Below, in pieces: positions 1 through 7,512 of a stretch of DNA of 64,000 nucleotides. The DNA comes from Fastidiosipila sanguinis (lineage in GTDB: Bacteria > Bacillota > Clostridia > Saccharofermentanales > Fastidiosipilaceae), in the NCBI RefSeq assembly GCF_002998295.1, contig NZ_CP027226.1, forward strand, positions 434,001 through 498,000, given 5' to 3'. Below the pieces are notes generated by a model, which had not been told where the DNA came from, did not search any database, and saw only the letters and a program-made list of their open reading frames with translations. Every line of letters starts with the position of its first letter. The stretch's first letter is position 1. The position numbers were made by a program, and so were the translations under genes.

Positions 1-992
1 CTGGATTTAGTATATCTGATGAAATATTGCAATTCATTAATGAAATAAATAATTATCAATACTTAGATGACGAAGAGATTATTGTAATGGGATTTGTATT
101 TTTCTCAAAGTTTCTAAGATATTCGATTATTCTAGGAGTTATAACTTTAATATTGGATATATTCTTGTTACAACCATTTGATATCAGTGTTAAAAATTGG
201 TTTGTTAGAAACAGAGAAGTTGCAAATGCACCTGGTCTAGACATGACATTTAAACATTTCGGAGCTAACTACAAAGAGGTATTTTTAGGTAATTTGTGGA
301 AACAGTTATGGATGTTTATCTGGGCTTTACCAAGTATAGTTTCAGGTATAGCAGCTACACTAATCACCATTGATCTTGGCAATCAAGCAATCAATAATGA
401 CGTGATAGAGATTACAGTTTTACATGTAAGTGTTTTGTCTGTTGCTACTATTGTAAGTGTTATTAATGCTTTCTTTATCATTAATAGAAAACTCGCATAC
501 TTAATGCAACCATATATTTTAGCCGATAATCCTAAGTTTGGTTATAGAAAAAGCTTGAAATTAAGCAAGAAAATGATGAAGAACAATAAATGGCATACCA
601 TAGGTTTAGGACTATCTTTTATTGGCTGGGGTATATTAGCAGCTTTATTAGCAAGAATTACTTTAGGTTTGTCTGTGGTAGTACTGAGCGTTTATATAAA
701 CCAGACCTTTGCGGAACTTTATGGAGCTATAAGATATACTGCTGTTAATAGAGGAGATGTTGCGTTAGAGGAATTGGGATTCATCAAGCAAGATGCTGAT
801 GATTATAAGGACTCATATTCAAATTATGAGGAAAATAAAAAACAAAGCGAGAACCTAAATCCATATGACCCAGATTGGAAGAATCCATATGCAAGTAGTG
901 GATCAGAGAGAGCTCCTCAAGCAGAGCCTTCAGAATCTGACAGGCGACAACTTGATAATGATATAGATAATTCTAATTATGATGAGAATTAG
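1..992 (+). CDS. DUF975-family integral membrane protein (5' end outside window)
   Basis: The reading frame is open to the left edge of the window; a TTG at position 27 is only a possible internal start, so the true start is probably upstream. The visible product has about five hydrophobic segments joined by short loops, then a hydrophilic, acidic, Asn/Ser/Pro-rich tail of about 70 residues. The spacing of membrane segments and a mid-protein stretch with ILADNPKFGYRKSLKLSKKM resemble DUF975 proteins (uncharacterised Firmicutes membrane proteins), where a similar 'P....A...S..MM.G.K' loop precedes the last helices. Function of the family is unknown. The charged tail is likely cytoplasmic. Family assignment is by pattern recognition only. 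Confidence 0.7.
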   Translation, partial: GFSISDEILQFINEINNYQYLDDEEIIVMGFVFFSKFLRYSIILGVITLILDIFLLQPFDISVKNWFVRNREVANAPGLDMTFKHFGANYKEVFLGNLWKQLWMFIWALPSIVSGIAATLITIDLGNQAINNDVIEITVLHVSVLSVATIVSVINAFFIINRKLAYLMQPYILADNPKFGYRKSLKLSKKMMKNNKWHTIGLGLSFIGWGILAALLARITLGLSVVVLSVYINQTFAELYGAIRYTAVNRGDVALEELGFIKQDADDYKDSYSNYEENKKQSENLNPYDPDWKNPYASSGSERAPQAEPSESDRRQLDNDIDNSNYDEN

Positions 993-1012
993 TAGATAGT
1001 TATAATTTAAGA

Positions 1013-1093
1013 TAAGGCGAATTTTTGTGCCGACCACCAAAAGTTAGACCAAAATCTAACGATAGGGAGGTCGGTATTTTTATGGTCGCCTTA
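1013..1093. repeat. Nested palindromic element (about 80 bp)
   Basis: Three nested inverted repeats share one centre: TAAGGCGA (1013-1020) with TCGCCTTA (1086-1093), CCGACC (1030-1035) with GGTCGG (1069-1074), and GTTAGA (1043-1048) with TCTAAC (1055-1060) around a CCAAAA loop. It lies 20 bp after the DUF975 stop. The inner part resembles fused IS3-type ends, but no transposase is associated. It could be a MITE-like remnant or a strong transcript-end hairpin for the upstream gene. The rest of 993-1145 shows nothing else I can call. Confidence 0.55.
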
Positions 1094-1145
1094 CTTATTG
1101 CAATAATTTAGAACTAACAGCGAAGTTCTCACTTGAGTAATTAAG

Positions 1146-1185
1146 TCAATAAAATAAAAACCCTGCAACCATAAAGGTTACAGGG
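1146..1185 (-). terminator. Rho-independent terminator of tRNA-Lys
   Basis: On the minus strand a 10-bp stem (CCCTGTAACC with GGTTGCAGGG, one G-T pair) around a TTTAT loop is followed by a T-rich run. It starts 5 nt after the encoded CCA of tRNA-Lys. Almost the same hairpin follows both tRNA-Ser genes in this window. Confidence 0.85.
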
Positions 1186-1190
1186 AATTC

Positions 1191-1266
1191 TGGTGGTCCT
1201 TCAGGGGCTCGAACCCTGGGCCCACAGATTAAGAGTCTGCTGCTCTACCAACTGAGCTAAAGGACC
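1191..1266 (-). tRNA. tRNA-Lys(CUU)
   Basis: This 76-nt gene folds as a cloverleaf: 7-bp acceptor GGTCCTT/AAGGACC, D-arm TAGCTCAGTTGGTAGAGCA, anticodon loop CTCTTAA giving anticodon CUU, and a T-arm with loop TTCGAGC between CAGGG and CCCTG. Discriminator A and the CCA end are encoded. A consensus promoter sits upstream and a terminator follows, so it is a single-gene transcription unit. Confidence 0.97.
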
Positions 1267-1297
1267 ATATAGGTACGCTTGTTTTGAGTACCAAGAT

Positions 1298-1326
1298 ATA
1301 TTAGTAATTTTCTGCCCACATGTCAA
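1298..1326 (-). promoter_or_regulatory. Sigma-A-type promoter of tRNA-Lys
   Basis: On the minus strand TTGACA (1326-1321), a 17-bp spacer, then TAATAT (1303-1298). The -10 box lies about 32 nt upstream of the mature tRNA 5' end. The IS target duplication begins at the very next base upstream of the -35 box, so the promoter core survived the insertion but its native upstream sequence was displaced. Confidence 0.85.
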
Positions 1327-1343
1327 GAAGTTTTTATTTTGAT
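1327..1343. repeat. Left 17-bp target site duplication
   Basis: GAAGTTTTTATTTTGAT directly abuts the left inverted repeat of the IS and is repeated without mismatch at 2769-2785. Confidence 0.9.
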
Positions 1344-1367
1344 TGTGAGAAATCAGCGAATATGTCG
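1344..1367. repeat. Left terminal inverted repeat of the IS
   Basis: Starts TGTGAGAAATCAGCG and matches the reverse complement of 2745-2768 except for one base (A versus C at the seventh position). An 18-bp core of it (1351-1368) recurs with one mismatch as a direct subterminal repeat at 1378-1395, giving the left end two probable transposase-binding sites against one at the right end. Confidence 0.9.
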
Positions 1368-1404
1368 CACCTAACTAATCAGCGAAAATGTCGCTTTATG
1401 TAAC

Positions 1405-1427
1405 AAGTTATAGTAGAACTATAACTT
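1405..1427 (+). promoter_or_regulatory. Hairpin abutting the transposase start codon
   Basis: AAGTTATAG (1405-1413) and CTATAACTT (1419-1427) form a perfect 9-bp stem with a TAGAA loop, ending one base before the ATG at 1428. No Shine-Dalgarno sequence is visible. A hairpin here would limit translation of transcripts reading in from outside, a known way IS elements keep transposase low; that role is inferred. Confidence 0.6.
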
Positions 1428-2693
1428 ATGGAAGAATTAACGGATAAAGAATATCGCAGAATTTTACTTATTAATGATTGTATTGAAGGTAAAAGATCTA
1501 CTAGAGATGTTGCTTCTCTCCTAAACATCTCAGTGCGCCAAGTTCAACGTTTAATTAGAAAGGTAAGCGAAACTGGCAATTCTAAAACCTTATTGCATGG
1601 GAATAAAAACATAACCCCTCATAATAAAATTCCTGAAGATATTAAATTAAAAATTATAGAGTTATCTTTAAACGAGTTAAAAGATCTTAATTACGCTCAT
1701 TTAAGGGATGTTTTAGCGGAAGAATTTAATATAGATTTTTCTAGAAGCACCATAGAAAGAATATGCAAAGATATTGGAAGGCTTTCAAGCATAACCATTA
1801 AAAAGCCTAAAATACATAAGAGAAGGGCTCCTAGAACTCGTTTTGGAGAGTTAATCCAAGTAGATGCAACAATTGAACCATGGCTAGCTACAAGTAACAA
1901 AAAATGGGCTCTACACGGTGCTATAGATGATGCTACAGGAATGGTTGTAGGGTTACATTTTGAGAAAGAAGAATGCTTAGAAGGTTATGTACAGCTAATG
2001 TTGCAAGTGAACAAGAAATATGGTCTACCACTAGAAATTTATGCTGACGGAAGGACAATATTTACTAACAACAAGAAGCTAACTATTGAAGAAGAATTAG
2101 CTGGTAAATTAGCTACACAAACTAATTTTGAACGAGCTGCAATCCAAAATAACATTTTTATACACATAGCTAAAAGTCCCCAAGCAAAAGGTAAAATAGA
2201 GAGATTATGGCGTACTCTACACGATAGATTAAAGAAAGATTTGAAGAGAAAAAATATAACTAATATTAAAGATGCTAATAGATACTTAGCTAAATTTATT
2301 GATAGTTATAACAAAAAATTTTCTCGTGAAGCAATTTCTAAAGAGTTAGCATGGCAACGCAAAATCCCTAAATCCAAACTTTTATTTGACTTCGCTGTGC
2401 AAGAAGAACGCAAAGTTGATAATACTTTTGCCTTCCGCTATGAAGGTAAAATCTACCAAATACCAAGCAAAATTTACAAGGAAAATAAAAATGGATACCA
2501 ACCTAGTACCGTCACCATTTCCAAAGTTAGTACAGTTGGCATCCAAGCTAAGTACAACGGTAAAATTTTCACTCCAGAAATTATACCAGTGCAACCTAAA
2601 GATATAACACCCAAAATAAAAGTGCAACAAAAACCAACAACACCTGCACCTGATCACCCTTGGAGACAAAATGGAAAAAGATTCAAAAAATAA
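1428..2693 (+). CDS. IS transposase (DDE, ISNCY/IS1202-like)
   Basis: 421 residues. The N-terminus carries a helix-turn-helix (residues about 20-45, RSTRDVASLLNISVRQVQRL) for end recognition. The integrase-type catalytic core has candidate DDE residues D146 (QVDATIEPW), D207 (YADGRTIF) and E258 (KGKIERLW). The C-terminal 80 residues are basic and Pro/Lys-rich. It is the only gene in the IS and looks intact, so the element may be active. The start is set by the hairpin just upstream; no clear ribosome binding site is present, consistent with weak expression. Confidence 0.92.
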   Translation: MEELTDKEYRRILLINDCIEGKRSTRDVASLLNISVRQVQRLIRKVSETGNSKTLLHGNKNITPHNKIPEDIKLKIIELSLNELKDLNYAHLRDVLAEEFNIDFSRSTIERICKDIGRLSSITIKKPKIHKRRAPRTRFGELIQVDATIEPWLATSNKKWALHGAIDDATGMVVGLHFEKEECLEGYVQLMLQVNKKYGLPLEIYADGRTIFTNNKKLTIEEELAGKLATQTNFERAAIQNNIFIHIAKSPQAKGKIERLWRTLHDRLKKDLKRKNITNIKDANRYLAKFIDSYNKKFSREAISKELAWQRKIPKSKLLFDFAVQEERKVDNTFAFRYEGKIYQIPSKIYKENKNGYQPSTVTISKVSTVGIQAKYNGKIFTPEIIPVQPKDITPKIKVQQKPTTPAPDHPWRQNGKRFKK

Positions 2694-2694
2694 C

Positions 2695-2723
2695 AAAAGA
2701 GTGGCTATTTTGTCACTCTTTTT
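2695..2723 (+). terminator. Terminator of the transposase gene
   Basis: AAAAGAGTG (2695-2703) pairs with CACTCTTTT (2714-2722), followed by T. It lies inside the IS, directly after the transposase stop. Confidence 0.8.
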
Positions 2724-2744
2724 AATATAACATGTTATCTAAAA

Positions 2745-2768
2745 CGACATATTCGCTGATTGCTCACA
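2745..2768. repeat. Right terminal inverted repeat of the IS
   Basis: Reverse complement reads TGTGAGCAATCAGCG onward, matching the left end at 23 of 24 positions. Confidence 0.9.
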
Positions 2769-2785
2769 GAAGTTTTTATTTTGAT
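2769..2785. repeat. Right 17-bp target site duplication
   Basis: Identical to 1327-1343. The empty site can be rebuilt by deleting 1344-2785. Confidence 0.9.
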
Positions 2786-2933
2786 CTGGATCTATGCATG
2801 GATTGGTAAACTGAACTTTAAACCAAAACTATTTTAGAAAAACTATTGTAATTTGGAAAAAAATGGTAAAATTAAGTTAATCAAGTTGATGTGTTTAAAG
2901 TTCTTTTGTTAACAGTTCTACTAGGGAGGTCCC

Positions 2934-3545
2934 ATGGATTCAGATAAGCAACAATTTTATAGAGACTTAGATAAAGAAAGATTGGATAAAACTAATAAAA
3001 GAAATAGGAAAATTTCTCTAGTTCTATTTTCGTTAATAGTATTTTTGTTTTTATTATTTTACCCATATACTCACAAGGTAAAGAAAACTATTCCTGCAAT
3101 GTATAGAAATGAAAATGGAGTTTATGAAAAGAACTATATTTACATAGACGCAAAAGTTAAGAGTACTTTATTCAGAGATACTTATAAATTTTTTACGGGA
3201 AAGAATTTTAATGAAGATAGTTACTGGCACTACGAAGGCTCGATACTGCAGAGTGAGTTCATAGAAACACCAATATATGCATATCAAATAGGAACTACAT
3301 TACAGCGAGGAGATAATAAAGAGCAACATATAATATCAACTTTTAGGCCTCGAAGAGATGGTTTTCTAGACGATTTATTTTTCGGATTCATACATTGTAG
3401 TAGAAATTTTGAAGAGGTAATTATTTATAGTTACGCTATTAAAGATGGACAAAATTCTAAAGAGATAAAAGAACCGGTTGCTTGGGTAGGACCAGCATTT
3501 GATGAGAAAGAAGCTGAAGCACTTTTTAAGAAATATAAAAATTAA
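2934..3545 (+). CDS. Hypothetical single-pass membrane protein
   Basis: 203 residues behind a strong AGGGAGGT ribosome binding site (2923-2930). A charged N-terminus of about 27 residues precedes one transmembrane helix (residues about 28-45, ISLVLFSLIVFLFLLFYPY), leaving about 155 residues likely outside the cell. The outer part is rich in aromatic and charged residues and has no motif I recognise. It stands alone between the IS and a kinase-like gene. The IS now lies about 150 bp upstream of its start and may have changed its transcription. Confidence 0.75.
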   Translation: MDSDKQQFYRDLDKERLDKTNKRNRKISLVLFSLIVFLFLLFYPYTHKVKKTIPAMYRNENGVYEKNYIYIDAKVKSTLFRDTYKFFTGKNFNEDSYWHYEGSILQSEFIETPIYAYQIGTTLQRGDNKEQHIISTFRPRRDGFLDDLFFGFIHCSRNFEEVIIYSYAIKDGQNSKEIKEPVAWVGPAFDEKEAEALFKKYKN

Positions 3546-3750
3546 GTTAGTTTTGTTATTAAGCTGATTCCAAATTGTTTTTCGAATTATAAAAATCATA
3601 GAATTTATAGAAATTATAGAACAAAGATATTTAAAAAGAGATTAAATGTAGTCTATGATATATTTAATTATAAAAATATTAACAACGAGATTAAAAGTTA
3701 TAGACTTAGCTCTTAATTTCTATAGTAGGAAAAATTTAAGGAATTAATTA

Positions 3751-5190
3751 ATGAACGATACAAGCTTAGCAATAATATCTTTTGTTTATGTTTTTGCAGT
3801 TATTGGAGTTTCTGCAATAGTCAAAAAAATAAATAACAATGAAGAAATATCTAGAAAAATAATTCACATATTTGTTGGAAATTGGATTTTAATATCTCCA
3901 TTTTTTGAAAATATCTTTGTTGCAGCTGGGATACCATTCTCTTTTATCATAATAAATTTCTTATCAGTCCAATATAATTTAATACCTTCAATGGAGAGAG
4001 AAGGAGATGAGAAAAGTTATGGTACAGTTTATTATGCTATAAGTTTATTTATACTTACTATAATTGCACACTACACTGGTATGTGGACTATTTCTATTGT
4101 AGGAGTTCTAATAATGGCATATGGTGATGGGTTAGCTGCAATTATTGGGGAAAAATATGGTAGAAATTACTTAAAAATTGAAAAAAGTAAAACAGTTCAA
4201 GGAAGTTTAGTTGTTTTAATAGCGGCAGTCTTGATAACTTTTATAGTTGCCACTATAAACAATCCAACTTTTAGTTTGAAAATTATATTTATCAATTTGT
4301 TAATTTCAGCTTTAAATGGAATTTTTGCGATGTACATTGAGATTTCTGGTAAGAATGGATTTGATAACATTTCTCTACCAATTGGAAGTGGTATATTTGC
4401 AGGATTATTAATCCATCATTTTTCTTGGGTGCAAGTCGCCGTAATAGTATTTTCTGCATTGATTTTATATTTGGCATATCAAAAGGAATCTATTAGTTTA
4501 AATGGCGCTATTGCAGCTATATTAGTAGCTCAATCTTTATTTGTTTTTTCAGGAATTAATGTATACATAAGTTTAATTTTATTCTTCATTCTAGGGACTA
4601 TAGTGAGTAAAATTAATAATTATAATAAAAAAGATTATAAGACAAAGATGATGAAGTTCCATGCAAGGGATTGGAAACAGGTTTTTGCAAACTCTCTACC
4701 AGCAGTAATATTAGCTTGGATTTCATATTTCGACCCTGATCCTAAATACACCCTGTTATCTATAGCAGTATTTGCTGCAGCTAATGCAGATACTTTTTCC
4801 TCAGAACTGGGTAAGTTAAGTGAGTTTAGGGTGTTTAATATTTTAAATGGCAAAACTTTGCCTAAAGGCTTATCTGGTGGAGTGAGTATTCCAGGCCTAT
4901 TTGCAGGTTTCTTAGGCTCTGCATTAATCTCATTGCTAGCAATTTCTCAGTTTGGTTTCAAAGGATTTTTAATATCATTTACTCTAGGCTGCCTGGGTAC
5001 AATAATTGATAGTATTCTAGGGTTATTGTTTCAGAAGAAGTACTTGGGAACCGATGGTGAATTGCAAGATTTCCCTATGATTGAAGAGGATAAGCCAGTT
5101 AAAGGTTTAAGTTTTGTGGATAATAATTTGATCAACTTAATTACTATAACTATAGTTCCAATTTTGGGTCTTTTATTTATTAATATCTAG
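3751..5190 (+). CDS. Dolichol/phytol kinase-like protein fused to a DUF92 domain
   Basis: 479 residues, about 12 membrane segments. The N-terminal half (to about residue 265) resembles the SEC59/DGK1/VTE5 CTP-dependent lipid kinase family: RKIIHIFVGNW (35-45), YGDGLAAIIGEKYGR (124-138) and the SKTVQGS signature (146-152). The C-terminal half matches DUF92, with the motifs ADTFSSELG (about 346-354) and LPKGLSGGVS. In plants VTE5 phosphorylates phytol and the DUF92 protein VTE6 phosphorylates phytyl phosphate. By analogy this could make an isoprenyl diphosphate from an isoprenoid alcohol in two steps. The substrate is unknown. The ribosome binding site is AAGGA 8 nt before the start. The gene ends 20 bp from the convergent merR. 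Confidence 0.8.
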   Translation: MNDTSLAIISFVYVFAVIGVSAIVKKINNNEEISRKIIHIFVGNWILISPFFENIFVAAGIPFSFIIINFLSVQYNLIPSMEREGDEKSYGTVYYAISLFILTIIAHYTGMWTISIVGVLIMAYGDGLAAIIGEKYGRNYLKIEKSKTVQGSLVVLIAAVLITFIVATINNPTFSLKIIFINLLISALNGIFAMYIEISGKNGFDNISLPIGSGIFAGLLIHHFSWVQVAVIVFSALILYLAYQKESISLNGAIAAILVAQSLFVFSGINVYISLILFFILGTIVSKINNYNKKDYKTKMMKFHARDWKQVFANSLPAVILAWISYFDPDPKYTLLSIAVFAAANADTFSSELGKLSEFRVFNILNGKTLPKGLSGGVSIPGLFAGFLGSALISLLAISQFGFKGFLISFTLGCLGTIIDSILGLLFQKKYLGTDGELQDFPMIEEDKPVKGLSFVDNNLINLITITIVPILGLLFINI

Positions 5191-5210
5191 ATACTTTTGC
5201 GTTACTGATT

Positions 5211-6023
5211 TTACTCATTGAGAATAGCAATTTGGATCTCAGTAAGGTATTCATCCGGTCTGGAAGTTTGATTTCTGTCTATAAGATAACGCTCTATAAC
5301 TTCAGAGCTCAATTCTAGATTATTTGATTTTGCAAAAGCTAAGATTTTACTATATGCTGTGTCGATATTTTCGTAAGGACCTCTATGACGAAAAATTAAG
5401 TATTTGCCCGCATCTATAGTTGTATCATATTTTTCCATATTGTCGTCAACAATAAGAAAACCTCTACGATACTCATTATATTTTCCACTTAAAACTTTTT
5501 CTATGGGTAAAATCATACCGAAATCTCTATTGAAGAAATAGATAATATCATCGAACCTCTGACTCAAGCTAGAGAAGGCTAAATCAATTTCATTATCATT
5601 TGTGAATTCATAATCTAGATAAATTATTTTCCTGTTTTGTAAGACTTCAATCTGGACTTCATTGTAAGTTGTATTATTTGTAGCGTCATTTAGTAAATTT
5701 AAACGATTTGTGAGTTCAATTTTCTGGTATTCAAGATGTTTAATTTTATCCTCAAGATAATCAAGCTCTAACTCCAAAATTTCTTTTTCGTTTTGCACGG
5801 ACCTATCATTTAAGAAAACTTTAATGTCTTTTAGTTCTACACCCAAGGATTTCATAGTGTTGATTACATTAAGTTTCCAGATGTCAAAAATTGAATACAT
5901 TCTGTAACCGTTACTCTCTCTCTTAGGAATAAGTAATTCTTCTTTTTCATAAAACCTAAGTGTATCGGTAGATATCTTGAATAATTTGGCTAGTTCACCT
6001 ATCTTATAATTTTTCTGCATCAT
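5211..6023 (-). CDS. MerR-family multidrug-responsive regulator (BmrR-like)
   Basis: 270 residues from an ATG at 6023 with GAGGTG 8 nt upstream; a longer frame upstream has no ribosome binding site. N-terminal MerR winged helix (YKIGELAKLFKISTDTLRFYEKEELL), a coiled-coil dimerisation helix (about 75-115), and a C-terminal GyrI-like ligand-binding domain with the typical HRGPYENIDTAYSKI stretch. This is the BmrR/Mta layout, which senses hydrophobic cationic drugs and activates an exporter. It is divergent from the MATE gene, and the shared intergenic region carries an operator between -35 and -10 of the MATE promoter. Confidence 0.93.
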   Translation of the reverse strand: MMQKNYKIGELAKLFKISTDTLRFYEKEELLIPKRESNGYRMYSIFDIWKLNVINTMKSLGVELKDIKVFLNDRSVQNEKEILELELDYLEDKIKHLEYQKIELTNRLNLLNDATNNTTYNEVQIEVLQNRKIIYLDYEFTNDNEIDLAFSSLSQRFDDIIYFFNRDFGMILPIEKVLSGKYNEYRRGFLIVDDNMEKYDTTIDAGKYLIFRHRGPYENIDTAYSKILAFAKSNNLELSSEVIERYLIDRNQTSRPDEYLTEIQIAILNE

Positions 6024-6037
6024 CCTAAAAACACCTC

Positions 6038-6068
6038 TTGACCTTGGACCTACTCCAAGCTTTACAAT
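6038..6068 (+). promoter_or_regulatory. MerR-type promoter with 19-bp spacer and operator
   Basis: TTGACC (-35, 6038-6043) and TACAAT (-10, 6063-6068) are 19 bp apart, the overlong spacing diagnostic of MerR-activated promoters. A perfect dyad, CTTGGA (6043-6048) and TCCAAG (6054-6059), lies in the spacer. It reads toward the MATE gene; the regulator's own mRNA leader crosses the site on the other strand, so autoregulation is likely. Confidence 0.9.
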
Positions 6069-6106
6069 AATTTTATCATTATGTGTAAAAATAGGAAAAA
6101 ACAAAA

Positions 6107-7441
6107 ATGAAAGAAAATTTATTGAAAAAATACTTAAAATTTCTAATACCAACAATTGCAACTATGACCTTGTTTTCTAGCTATACAATGGTCGATGGTA
6201 TTTTCGTTGGCCAAGGAGTGGGCGAGAAGGGTTTATCAGCTGTAAATTTAGCCATGCCATATGTAGCCTTGAGTTTTGCTATTGCTATACTTGTATCTGT
6301 GGGCTCCCTGAATATTATCAGTTATTACCTGGGACGCGGAGACAAGAAAAAAGCTAATGAGTATTTTACTATGACTGTTGTTGCAGCTTTATTTATTGGA
6401 GTTGTTATTTCACTTGCCTCATATTTGTTTATTGATAGTTTAATTGAATTCTTAGGTGCTGAAGCAGAGGTAGCCTCATTATTAAAATCCTACATAAGTA
6501 TAATTATAGGGTTTATCCCATTTTATATAATAAGCTATGTGTTTGAAGTTATGATCAAAGCAGACGGATTTCCACAATTGTCTACTGTTTTTATGCTGGG
6601 GTCAGCTTTTACAAATATTGTTTTAGATTATGTATTTATATTTAAGATGGATATGGGGATTTCTGGTGCAGCTATTGCTACAGGCTTAGCTCAAGTTCTA
6701 CCAACAATAGCCTATTTAATTCACTTCTTATCTAAAAAATCTAGATTGAAATTTAGTAGATTTGAATTGGATTTTTCAATGTTTAGAAAAATTCTTTCTT
6801 ATGGATTCCCTGCGAGTTTAGCAGAATTCTCTACAGGATTTACTATTCTATTATTTAACAACAAGATAGGCGATTTATATGGATTGCATGGATTGGGAAG
6901 TTTCTCTGTTATTGCTTATATTTTGACTTTTGTGGTTAATACAATGTTAGCAATTAATCAAGCAAGTCAACCATTACTTGCATATCATTATGGAGCGAAA
7001 CAATATTCAAATATTAGTAGATTAAGAAATTATATGATGATAACAGTAGGATTCTTTTCTATAATATTTTTCGGCTTAATTCAGCTTGCTCCGGGGTTCT
7101 TTATTAATGTATTTATTTCTGACTATACTCAAGAATTTTTTGATTTTTCAACAAAAGTTTTAAGGATTTTTTCATTAAGTTTCCTTGTTTTGGGATTTAA
7201 CGTTTGTATAGGTGGATATATGACAGCGGTTCATAAGCCTAAATATGATATGTATATTAACTTATTAAGAGGTTACATTTTGATCGCTTTATTCCTTCTT
7301 GTTATACCAACAATCTTTGGGGCTGCTGGTGTTTGGTATGTTTTGTTAATATCTGATTTAGTTTGTTTAATCGTTTCTTTGTACTTGTTAAGAATAGAGG
7401 TGAAAGAATTAAATTTACAAGCTAAAGGAGTTCAAGTTTAG
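6107..7441 (+). CDS. MATE-family multidrug efflux transporter
   Basis: 444 residues with 12 predicted membrane helices in two six-helix halves, the normal MATE size. The first helix-loop has the typical TMTLFSSYTMVDGIFVGQGV sequence, and PQLSTVFMLGSAFTNIVLDY fits the family's fourth to fifth helices. MATE proteins export cationic drugs in exchange for Na+ or H+ across the cytoplasmic membrane. Its MerR-type promoter and the adjacent BmrR-like regulator suggest induction by its own substrates. The ribosome binding site is weak (AGGAAAA). Confidence 0.92.
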   Translation: MKENLLKKYLKFLIPTIATMTLFSSYTMVDGIFVGQGVGEKGLSAVNLAMPYVALSFAIAILVSVGSLNIISYYLGRGDKKKANEYFTMTVVAALFIGVVISLASYLFIDSLIEFLGAEAEVASLLKSYISIIIGFIPFYIISYVFEVMIKADGFPQLSTVFMLGSAFTNIVLDYVFIFKMDMGISGAAIATGLAQVLPTIAYLIHFLSKKSRLKFSRFELDFSMFRKILSYGFPASLAEFSTGFTILLFNNKIGDLYGLHGLGSFSVIAYILTFVVNTMLAINQASQPLLAYHYGAKQYSNISRLRNYMMITVGFFSIIFFGLIQLAPGFFINVFISDYTQEFFDFSTKVLRIFSLSFLVLGFNVCIGGYMTAVHKPKYDMYINLLRGYILIALFLLVIPTIFGAAGVWYVLLISDLVCLIVSLYLLRIEVKELNLQAKGVQV

Positions 7442-7512
7442 CTTCAAAAGTTTAGAAATTTGATATCTTTTAATGTATAGTAATTAAGGTAGAACTTTTG
7501 GGAGGTATTTAA

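Larger units (their letters stand above)
1344..2768 (+). mobile_element. Complete insertion sequence, 1425 bp, likely ISNCY/IS1202-type
   Basis: The element is bounded by 24-bp terminal inverted repeats (1344-1367 and 2745-2768) with one mismatch, beginning TGTGAG, and by perfect 17-bp target duplications. It holds one intact DDE transposase gene and an internal terminator. The intact ORF and perfect duplications point to a recent insertion. From memory, the ISTde1 subgroup of the IS1202 family (formerly part of ISNCY) makes duplications of about 15-18 bp, which fits; I could not check ISfinder. Confidence 0.9.

Noticed and set aside
1030-1074. IS3-type end as evidence of a second IS
   Set aside because: No transposase or matching second end; kept only as a palindrome.
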